64,000 bases of DNA from Symsagittifera roscoffensis (taxonomy: Eukaryota; Xenacoelomorpha; Acoela; Convolutidae). Under the pieces are notes generated by a model. That model worked only from the letters and a program-made list of their open reading frames with translations. It made no database searches and was not told the origin of the DNA. A program made the position numbers and the translations under genes. The stretch covers positions 51,602,312 through 51,666,311 of the forward strand of contig NC_087066.1 in assembly GCF_963678635.1 (NCBI RefSeq), read 5' to 3'. Every line of letters starts with the position of its first letter. Positions within the stretch are counted from its first letter, which is position 1. This document shows, piece by piece, positions 8,535 through 16,861 of the stretch.

Positions 8535-8960
8535 CGAGTCCATGTTCCGTATGCAAATGCTTTTCTTTCTGCAAAATGGGTAGTTGCTACACCTCCAATC
8601 ATATTCTTCATCTTTGAAAATCAAATTCTGAATTTTTGGACATGCGTTGTCATCCAAGTTTGTAACCTTTGTTTCCAAAAATTCTGACAGAATTTTATAT
8701 TTTTCATAACCTTTTGCAAAAAACTACGTTTCTGGAGCTTTTAGTTTTTTCATTATTTTTTCAAGCTCAGTATATTTTTCCTGGCCACTGTTCCAATTAA
8801 TTCTATGAAGATGCTTCGTACACCAAGCAGACTGAGATGTAGTTTTGATTTTTTTGGGAGGAAGAAAGGAATATACCACAGTTTGTCCGTTTTGATAAAC
8901 TCCTAACTCTTTAACTATTTTGTTTTCAATACACTCAATATCCAAAACCACTAGACTCAT
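8535..8960 (-). pseudogene. DxE protein, copy 3, nonsense and deletions
   Basis: As copy 2: open 78 codons from ATG 8960, then TAG at 8726-8724, remnants to about 8,535. It starts nine bases after the stop of the 144-aa gene. Confidence 0.8.
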
Positions 8961-8968
8961 GATGGTAA

Positions 8969-9403
8969 CTACTTTCGCCGAAAATTTTTGTTAGAATAAC
9001 TAACAATTGAACAATGCATATACTGATGAAGCAAAATTTTAACATATAAACAGAAGATTAATCCAGTCACGTGACCAAGAAAACAATTATTTGGAAATCT
9101 AGGTAAAACATAACAATAACCAGGTCCCTTATAAGTAGTAGAATTCACAGATCCAGCTGCATCATTTAAAATTGCATGAAGTCTGAAAAGTTTTGAATTT
9201 GCAAAAAAGTAATCAATACAAGAATTTCCGTATCCAATTAGACCCCCAAAAGGAAATTTTTGATCCATTTCTTTCAAATTTATGTTTGGGTCCAAAACAA
9301 TACAGGTACAAACAAAGTAATTTTTTCTTTTTGTATTTGATGAAAAGTCATGCTTTATCAAATCAAAATTTCTGAGAATTTCATTCAATTTCTGAACGTT
9401 CAT
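8969..9403 (-). CDS. 144-aa conserved Polinton protein, intact copy
   Basis: The only intact copy of this gene. ATG at 9403. Notable segments are KFPFGGLIGYGNSC (about residues 49-62) and, later, GPGYCYVLPRFPNN followed by the hydrophobic GHVTGLIFCLYVK. The conserved Gly-Pro-Gly-Tyr-Cys and GHVTG segments resemble an unnamed protein recurrent in animal Polintons. No enzyme motif is seen. The C-terminal 30 residues are Cys/His/Tyr-rich and may differ from the family because of local drift. Its neighbours are the unrecognised gene upstream and the DxE protein eight bases downstream. Confidence 0.55.
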   Translation of the reverse strand: MNVQKLNEILRNFDLIKHDFSSNTKRKNYFVCTCIVLDPNINLKEMDQKFPFGGLIGYGNSCIDYFFANSKLFRLHAILNDAAGSVNSTTYKGPGYCYVLPRFPNNCFLGHVTGLIFCLYVKILLHQYMHCSIVSYSNKNFRRK

Positions 9404-9591
9404 TTTCTACAGTGCATTCGTCAATAATGACACAAGTTTTTTTGAATGTTTCTACATAAGACAAAACTGAGAGGATAAAATCAACCAAATTATCATACTC
9501 TTTTTTTTTTCAACTGAAAATTCTGATTGTTCTTCCAAGTGTTTCCTTTTCTACGATACTCTATAAGATCTATTTTTTTAATATCTGAACG

Positions 9592-10340
9592 AGTTTTTTC
9601 AACGAACAATTTTGCAATTTTCAACACGTGTGCAAAAATAAACTCAGAGTTTTTTTCGCAAGATGCAAATTCTGGTTCGAATTTTTCAACACGTTTGCAA
9701 AAATATTATTAAACTTTTTTACTAGATGCAAAAACTGTTTTGGTTTTTTCAACAACTGCAAAAATTTTCAACAAATTTTTGTGTTAGATGCAAGTTTTTT
9801 TGTGATTTTTTTGAAAACAAATGCAAAAATCTAACTTATTTTTTCTAATGCATATGCAAAAATTGCAAAATGTTATTGTAAAAAACTTGTTAAATTAATG
9901 CTAAAATTTTTCATAATTGCTGACTTTGAGCGCTATTCCCTATCTTAATACATTGTTTTTCCAGTATTTTTGATCAATATACATGCAAAAAAGAGATTTT
10001 TTTATGATCAAAATTACAACAAAGATTTTCATTTTCTTTAATTATTAACAGTGCAAGAAAATCCTCTTTCAGTTTTCTTTAAAATGCGAAAACATTTAAT
10101 GAAATTTTTCTTAATTTGCGAGGTTTTCTTTTTTTTTTTAGCAAGTGTGCAAAAAAAAATTATGAAAAGTTTTGCATGGTCCAAAATTAATGTAAAGTTT
10201 TCAACATGCTTGCAAAAATTGGTTTATTTTTTTTTGCCATCTTTCTAACAAAATTCTATAAAAGTGTTTACCAGATGCATAATTAGTTTCATTTTTAACA
10301 AATTTTTACCAATGAAATTTCTTAATAAATTTTTCTATGA
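9592..10340. repeat. T-rich degenerate repeats (TTTTTCAAC...GCAAAAAT)
   Basis: About 700 bases with many imperfect copies of a motif pairing TTTTTCAACA with TGCAAAAAT, spaced about 35-50 bases. Short ORFs here are composition artefacts. It separates the duplicated block from the acidic gene and looks like expanded low-complexity DNA inside the element. Confidence 0.6.
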
Positions 10341-10423
10341 TCTCTTTGTCCCTATCTCTTGAAAATAAATTTTCTAGATGTAAAACAATTAAATTACAAA
10401 GCACAAGACAGTAGTCAATTTAT

Positions 10424-10924
10424 TTACAAATCAAAGAGTTGTCGAGCAGCTGAGTTCTCAAAATTTTGCAAGTTCTCAATGGAGCGCAAAGCTGGTCTTG
10501 CCTCCATCACTGGTGGTTGTCTTGGTGGTTCGCTGACTGGAGTTCTTGGTTCAGAGAGCCCCTCATCCTCTTCGATGGTGATTGGGTTGTCCACAGATCC
10601 CTCTTCCCAATGAAAGAGGAAATCGTCGAATGGTTGGGCCACATATCTAGAGTCAGGAATTTCGGGGTAGTTCATTCCCACATGCTCGGCCACTTCCTCC
10701 ATCATTTGCATTTCTCCAAGTTGATTCTCTGTAGAAGGTACTTGCGTTATATGATGTTCGTTGAAATCCCTGCGCATCACCTCCATCATATGTCAGACTT
10801 GGATTGGGATGTCCATTCGTGCCAGAAAAACTCCACAAATTGTTTCTCGCACTTGGATTTGTACTAAATCAGCCAAAAATTCCACCGAGAGCATAAGGTT
10901 GTTGTTTTGTACTGAGAAGATCAT
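10424..10924 (-). pseudogene. Acidic Polinton protein with in-frame TGA, function unknown
   Basis: A frame opens at ATG 10924-10922, meets TGA at 10795-10793 after 43 codons, and continues in the same frame with ATG 10789 for 121 more codons to 10424. The downstream part is acidic and Pro-rich (HWEEGSVDNPITIEEDEG), with no recognised domain. Either the TGA disrupts a protein of about 166 aa, or the short upstream frame is separate and translation starts at 10789. No frame change is needed, which favours a single gene with a nonsense mutation. Possible roles such as regulation or scaffold are not supported by any motif. Confidence 0.45.
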
Positions 10925-10961
10925 GTTGAGCAATAAGTTGAGTAAATGAGTAAAAACAAGA

Positions 10962-11075
10962 TTTACAGTTGAGAGGGAGAAAGTTGCCGGTAGTTAAGTT
11001 GAAATTATTGTATTTAGAGCTGAGAGAGGAGGTAGTTGACGGTAGTTAAGTTGAAAATAAAATGATTTTTAGATA
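10962..11075. repeat. Two short direct repeats (GGTAGTTAAGTTGAAA)
   Basis: Two neighbouring units of about 60 bases share GAGAG...AGTTG-CGGTAGTTAAGTTGAAA, one at about 10,970-11,007 and one at 11,020-11,060. They lie just upstream of the acidic gene on its coding strand and could be promoter elements; that is inference. Confidence 0.4.
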
Positions 11076-11326
11076 AGAGAGAGGGGTACCTTCAACTGGA
11101 ATGTGTGGGTTTAACCAATCAGAATGGATTTTCCTTATTTGGATTGTAGTCGTGTCCAATCAGATTTTAGTTTCTTTTATGGAATTCAAATAAGTAAAAA
11201 TGTACACAAAAGCAATCGCAAAAATAAATGACCAAAAATTGTTTGCTGTAAAGATAAGAAATATTGCCGACATAAGTAACAAAAGAAGGAAAATTAAGAA
11301 AAGTAGCATCTCTGCAAGTCTTCTCA

Positions 11327-11899
11327 TCAAGTTAACTGAATTTTTTGTACTTGCTGATTTTTCAGCAGATATTCAAGTTCTTTGATTTTGATGTAGATTT
11401 GAGACGATAACTCAAAGTTGATGAATTTTTCAAAGCAAATCTCTGGAAATATGATACCAAACCTGATCATGCAAAATTTTGAACTTTGAAAGTACTTTAA
11501 AAAATGGAGGAAAAAAGAATTTTGCTGGGGAGTTTTGACAAATTTGAGAGTTGGATATGGAATAAAAAGAGTCTTTGAAATATTATCGTACGACTTTTTT
11601 ATTAACTTCAAATTTTCTAAAATGAATAAAATTTCTTTTCTAGTCAAGTGTAACTCAGCAGTAAGTTTATAGCTTTGATACGCAATATGTGGATCAAAAA
11701 TAAACTCTTTGATTGAGTAAGTTTCCCTAAAAAGACCTTTACTTAGTCGAATAACTCTATTTTGGACAATATAAACGTCCGAAAAATTGTGAAAAAAGTA
11801 AGAATCTACATCTATTTCATCAATAAAGAAATCACACGGAATATTTTCTTGTTTCTTGTAGAGTAATTCGAGAAAGTTCAAATTCTTTTTAATTGACAT
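11327..11899 (-). CDS. 190-aa hypothetical protein, first gene of leftward arm
   Basis: Intact 190-aa frame with ATG at 11899. Rich in Phe, Ile and Lys, with no membrane segment or catalytic motif that I recognise; segments such as KEFIFDPHIAYQSYKLTAEL suggest a folded alpha/beta protein. It is divergent to the polymerase gene across the 520-base region with the CRE repeats, so both may be fired from that region. It has stayed open while the core genes decayed. It may be lineage-specific. Confidence 0.55.
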   Translation of the reverse strand: MSIKKNLNFLELLYKKQENIPCDFFIDEIDVDSYFFHNFSDVYIVQNRVIRLSKGLFRETYSIKEFIFDPHIAYQSYKLTAELHLTRKEILFILENLKLIKKSYDNISKTLFIPYPTLKFVKTPQQNSFFLHFLKYFQSSKFCMIRFGIIFPEICFEKFINFELSSQIYIKIKELEYLLKNQQVQKIQLT

Positions 11900-12004
11900 T
11901 CTTCAAAAATGAAAATTTTGGATCTAAGGTTATGTCTAGAAACAGCTTAGTTGATTGGTTGAGAATTTTTCTGGAAAATTCTAGAATTTTCCAAGGAATA
12001 ACGT

Positions 12005-12226
12005 GGTGATGACGTCATTACCATAAAAGGAAAATTGCGTGGGCGTTGACGTCCTTTCTATTCATAGAATGACGTCATTACCATAAAAAGAAAATTGCAT
12101 TGGTGATACGTCACTTCTAAATATAGAATGACGTCATTACCATAAACGGAAAATTGCGTAGGCGGTGACGTCACTTCTATTCAAAGAATGACGTGATTAC
12201 CATAAAAGGATAATTGCGTAGGCATC
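12005..12226. promoter_or_regulatory. Four 59-60 bp repeats with CRE palindromes between the two arms
   Basis: Four tandem units start with (A)TGACGTCATTACCATAAA at 12010, 12070, 12129 and 12189 (the last is TGACGTGA). Each has a second site about 37 bases in: TGACGTCC in unit 1, ATACGTCA in unit 2, a perfect TGACGTCA at 12166-12173 in unit 3, and none in unit 4. TGACGTCA is the known binding site of CREB/ATF bZIP factors. The array lies between the divergent 190-aa and polymerase genes, 8-230 bases upstream of the TATA box, and is best read as a bidirectional enhancer/promoter. Binding itself is inference. Confidence 0.75.
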
Positions 12227-12234
12227 ATTGATAG

Positions 12235-12242
12235 TATAAATA
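12235..12242 (+). promoter_or_regulatory. TATA box of polymerase gene
   Basis: TATAAATA, directly after the CRE array and about 110 bases before the 5' UTR intron. Spacing fits a transcript start near 12,265-12,275. Confidence 0.55.
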
Positions 12243-12347
12243 CACTTATTTTATTGGGTTAAATCATTCATTTTGTTTGCCAATCAGAAACAGTCAATTG
12301 AATTTTACTTCAAATTTTACATTTCGTTACTTCAAGAAAAGAAAAAA

Positions 12348-12420
12348 GTAAGTATTTTCATTCGATTGGTACTTTAAGTTTTTAATTTTGGAACATTTCT
12401 AACGTCCAAATTATTTTCAG
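12348..12420 (+). other. 5' UTR intron of polymerase gene
   Basis: GTAAGT donor at 12348 and TTATTTTCAG acceptor ending at 12420, 73 bases. The ATG follows three bases later. The acceptor matches the extended TTTTCAG consensus seen elsewhere in the window. Confidence 0.6.
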
Positions 12421-12423
12421 ATA

Positions 12424-15400
12424 ATGCCTGCCCTTAACCGAAACGAGAAAGTAAACTGTGAGGATTGTGGTCAGGAATGCAGGAGAGCTGATAATGCGAG
12501 ACATCGAAAAAGATGTGAAAAACAAAAGGAACATAAGTGTCCAAACTGTCATTTTTATACAAAGAGCAAAGAGATGGGTTATCATGTTGCGAAGAAGCAT
12601 GCTCAACCAAGTTCAAAGCAGTCGACAGTTTGTCCTTCTTGTGAACAAGAGTTCCCAAGTTACTACTCTCTCCAACAACATCGGAGAAAAGAACATGGAG
12701 CAAAACAACGGAAACCCAGTGATACTGTAGCGGACTTGAATAAGATTGTGGAGGAAGAAGGGGAAGATGGTGAAAAACTTAAAGAGGAACTTAGTGCTTG
12801 TCAACATTTTTTGGTGGATACGGAGATGGAAAATGGGAGACATAAGGTATTTAACTTTCAAATGTCCAAGTTAGATACTAAAATAATTAACGAGAAATTA
12901 GAGGAACCTTACAAAGATCATTTGTGTCTTTTCTGCGCATTGGCCATGAACATGAACGGACATAATGATCTCGACTCTCACACTTCTAGATACTTTACAG
13001 ATTTTATATCAAAATCTGGTTATGATCCTAAAAGTTTTCGTGGAGTTTCTGTAGAAGACTTACCTGCTGTCGAGGAAATTGTGCAAAGAAACATTTTTAT
13101 ATACGATTTCGATATCCAAGATGGAGAACATGTAGGAGAACTAGCTCGACGAAGTATCGGAAGATTCGATAAAACAGTTAAGCTACTGAGATTTAACAAT
13201 CATATCATTGATGCAAATGATATTGATTCTTTCTTCAAGTGTTTCCGGTGTCCTAGTTGTGACACTTTTTTTAATAAATCCGACAATTTTAACAAACATC
13301 TTCTGAGATGCAAGGACCGAGTGAAACATATTTACCCAAAGAACGTCTATGAGCTACGCGAAACCTTGTTTGGAAAGCTAGAGGGATTCAGTCTTCCAGT
13401 TTCTGAAGATAACAAGCTCTTCAATAATCTAGCAATTTTCGATTTTGAATCGATTTGTGTTCCGACAGAAGAATTAAAAGAAACAAAAACTACAACCTGG
13501 ATTGGAAAACATGTCCCCATTTCAGTCTCTATATCATCGAATCTGATTGATGATACCATCTTCTTGTACAACAAGGATCCACAGAACTTGATAATTGATT
13601 TTGTATCCAACCTCGAACTGTTTGCTGAAAAAAGTAAGGTGGAGATGAGAACAAAATTTCAAGATATTGAAGTAGCTGTGAATGAAAGAATGAGAAAGAT
13701 CTTTGATCAGCTGAACGAACGTGGTAAAAAATTTTCAAGTAACAAATTTGAGTATGAAGACGAATGACGAATGCCTTGAAGATTCGGAAGAAGCAGATAT
13801 GTCAATACAATTCTTGCGAGTTCAGAAAAATCAACTCATTGATTTGAAACAACATCTGGAGAGATATTTAAATACTTTACCTGTTTTTGGATTTAACAGC
13901 GGTAGATATGATTTAAATTTGATCAAGTCCTACCTTTCCACTATTTGATTCGCGATAAAGAACAAGAAACATCCGTCATCAAAAAAGCAAATGACTTTAT
14001 ATCTTTCAAGTTTGGAGATGTACAATTTCTCGACATAATGAAGTTTCTGGGAGGGGCAACTACTTTGGAATCCTTTCTCAAAGCCTATAAAGCTAGCGAA
14101 ACGAAAAGATTCTTTCCCTATGAGTGGTTTGATAACCCAGACAAACTTGACTTTCCTGAATTGCCACCGTATGAAGCCTTTTTCAGTAAACTTGAAAACA
14201 ACAATCCTCTAGACAAAGACTTCATTGATTATGAGAAGCTTAGAAAAAGTGAGTTTGAGGAACAACAGGCACTGAAAAAGCTTCAAATCAAGACTGTTTC
14301 TTCATCTGGTTTGGATAATTACAATTACTTACAAGAGACTTGGAAGAAAAATGGAATGACAGTGTTCAAAGACTTTTTGAAGTGGTACAACAACAAGGAT
14401 GTAGTTCCAACCCTGGAGGCAATGCAAAAAATGATTCAGTTTTATCATAACAAGCGGATAGGTATGTTAAAACTTGGATGCACACTTCCAAATCTAGCAA
14501 ACATTTGTCTACACAAATCTACAAATTACAAGTTTTATCCATTTTGCGAAAGTGATAAAGACTTGTGTGAAAAAATTAGAGGCGACATGACTGGTGGACC
14601 TTCCATTGTTTTCACTCGAAAAGCTGTAGTTGATGAAAACTACATCAGAAATTCATCAAATGTTTGTAAATCAATCGTTGGAATTGATGCAAGCCAGCTT
14701 TACCCTTTCTCAATGTGTCAAGATATGCCAACAGGACTGTACACGAGATGGGAGTTTGACACTGAAATGCAGAAATTCAAGGCTAGACATAATCGAACTC
14801 GCAACTTTGAGAATATGGTCATGTCTTTCTATCAAGAATCAAGATCAGAATGTAAAATTGAGAGCTTTTTTACATCTGGAAAACAGAAAAAAATTGACTG
14901 TTTTAATGTTGATGGTTACTGCGATCACAGTAAAACAGTATTCGAAGCAATGGGATGATACTACCACTTCTGTTCCTGTCAAGAAGCTCGTCCCTCTTTA
15001 ACAGAACAGGATATTGAGCGAGGAAACAAGAAGAGAGAAATGGATGATATGCGACGAGAATACATTAAAGAGAAAGGATACAAAGTGGAAGAAATGTGGG
15101 AGTGTTACTGGTGGGAAAGTTTCAAAACCGATGACAAGATCAAAAATCACGTCAGAACCCACTTTCCCTATAAAAGGACTCTTTCTACAGACTCATTTCT
15201 AGCAAAAATAAAAGATGGATCTCTTTTTGGCTACGTTCAGTTCGACTTAGTTGTTCCAGATGAGCTAAAATCAAAATTTGCGAATTTTCCTCCAATTTTC
15301 AAAAATACTGAGGTCGGAAGAGATGATATTGGAGATTACATGAAAAAATTTGCGATCGAGAACGAAATGTTAAAGCATCCTCAGAGAATGCTGATATCTA

Positions 15401-16413
15401 GTTTCAAGCTGGAAAATGGAACAGTTATAACTCCTCTCTTCAACTTTTATATGGAACTTGGATTACAGTGCACCAAAATTTACCGCTTTGTTCAATATTC
15501 TCCTCGGAAGTGTTTCAATAATTTCGTTCAATCAGTGGTTGATGCAAGAAGAGAAGGAGATGAAAACCCTTTGTCAGGAGTTGTAGCAGAAACGATTAAA
15601 CTTTTGGGTAATTCCTCGTATGGATATCAGATCATGGATAGATCGAGACATACAATCACAAAATATCTCAACGATGAAAAAACTCATAAGGCAATCAATG
15701 TACCACTGTTTAAGAGACTTAACACAGTTGAGAAGGACTTATATGAGGTGGAGTTATTGAAGTCAACCATTGAGCACAGAGAACCCATCATTGTTGGTTT
15801 TTTCATACTTCAGTATGCAAAACTGAGAATGTTGGAACTCTACTATAACTTCTTTGACAAGTTTTGTGATGTGAATAAATTTGAAGAGTTGGAGATGGAC
15901 ACAGACTCACTTTACTTGGCACTTGCCGAAGAAAATTTATACGACTGTATCAAACCAGATAAGAGAGCTGCTTGGGAAAAAATTAGGGAAAATGACTGTA
16001 GAGACTCTTTCAAGGCGGATGAAAAATCTAATTTCTTCCCTCGAACGTGTTGCAGTACGCATAAAACGCATGATAAGCGGGAACCGGGACTTTTTAAAGA
16101 AGAATTCAGATGTACAGAAATGCTATGTTTGTGTAGCAAGACATATTGCTGCTATGACAACAAGTCAGATAAGTTAAAATTTAGCAGTAAAGGATTAAAT
16201 AAACGGAGTCTAGAAGATTCTGGAGACGGTCCCATGTCAAAATACAGGAGAGTGCTTGATGAAGCAATTAATCTTACATCTACTAACAGAGGATTCAGAA
16301 CTATAAATCATATGGTGGCCACATATGAACAGACAAAGAAAGGACTAAGCTATTTTTATCTAAAAAGACAAGTACAAGATGATGGAATTCATACAAAACC
16401 ACTGAACTTATAA
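12424..16413 (+). pseudogene. Polinton protein-primed DNA polymerase B with N-terminal zinc fingers, broken
   Basis: Replicates the element; family B, protein-primed. The N-terminal 100 residues have C2H2-like fingers (CEDCGQECRR..H, CPNCHFYTKS..H, CPSCEQEFPS..H) and another near residue 275 (FRCPSCDTFFNK). Exo I is at FDFESICV and Exo II at GFNSGRYDLNLI. Polymerase motif A is GIDASQLYP (14,680s), motif B is KLLGNSSYG (15,600s) and motif C is MDTDSLYL (15,900s). The gene ends at PLNL, as is usual. Three breaks are seen: a 7-bp tandem duplication (GACGAATGACGAAT, about 13,760-13,773) shifting the frame, a one-base indel near 13,943 shifting it back, and TGA at 14956-14958. Motifs A, B and C are all retained, so decay is recent. 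Start chosen at 12424, just after the 5' UTR intron. Confidence 0.95.
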
Positions 16414-16861
16414 GAACTGATCTGGTCTAGTAAATTTATTCATGATGTCGTATTACATTGGTTTTATGATGTTAAAATGTAAAATTTTGCGGTAAACTTG
16501 TTATACAATGCAGTGATTTATATACTTTTTTGTAATTTAACTTTTTTCTCTCAAAAAAAATCATTTTTTTTCGATGTCTCTGTAGCTTCAGAGTAGATTC
16601 AGATAGGTAGAAGTATCTAAAAAAAAAAATTTTTGAGATCAAAATAAATAAACACATTTTCACACAAAAACCAAAAATTTTTCGTTTTTCTTACCATTAT
16701 CTTACCATCACACAAACCATGAAAACTTACCATCGATATCCCCCATCTTAATACTTTGTACAATCTATACCCAATCTTAATACATTGCATGGCGGACCGG
16801 AAATCTATAACGTATCTTAATACATGGGGTCCGCCATTCACCCCCCCCCCCCCACCCCACT
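16414..16861. other. Polinton right flank, with inverted repeat and C-run
   Basis: No gene. It holds the presumed polymerase 3' UTR, three CTTAATAC-containing units (16,748-16,823), and an inverted repeat ATGGCGGACC / GGTCCGCCAT at 16789-16798 and 16828-16837. A C-run (about 16,842-16,858) follows. The Polinton end is expected here, but without the left terminus I cannot define it. Confidence 0.55.

Larger units (their letters stand above)
8244..9592. repeat. Tandem block, copy 3, partial (1.35 kb)
   Basis: Partial third copy, nearly identical to copy 2 up to about 9,412, then more diverged, and ending abruptly at about 9,592 inside the unrecognised gene (after AATATCTGAACGA). To its right the sequence changes to T-rich degenerate repeats. 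Confidence 0.9.
1..16413. mobile_element. Polinton/Maverick (adintovirus-like) element, left end outside window
   Basis: Large virus-like DNA transposon. Its hallmark genes are recognisable together: family B DNA polymerase of the protein-primed type, retroviral-type integrase, FtsK/HerA packaging ATPase, a penton-like protein and a small basic capsid/core protein. Minus-strand genes occupy 1-11,899 and the polymerase is on the plus strand at 12,424-16,413, with a promoter-like region between them. Genes are tightly packed, with gaps of a few bases or ATGA overlaps. I could not find the terminal inverted repeats: the left end is outside the window and the right end lies somewhere between 16,413 and about 16,860. 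No adenain-type cysteine protease is visible; it may lie to the left. Most core genes are broken, so this copy is a decayed insertion. Confidence 0.93.

Noticed and set aside
1237-14958. Several in-frame TGA codons where sense codons are expected (1239, 10795, 14956 and in the 49-kb relic), as if TGA were recoded
   Set aside because: The same genes also contain TAA stops and frameshifts, and each TGA is one substitution from a Trp or Cys codon. The EGF, gag and accessory ORFs use TGA, TAG and TAA as ordinary stops. Decay explains it.
16842-16858. C-run as telomere-like repeat
   Set aside because: A homopolymer without a repeated telomeric hexamer.
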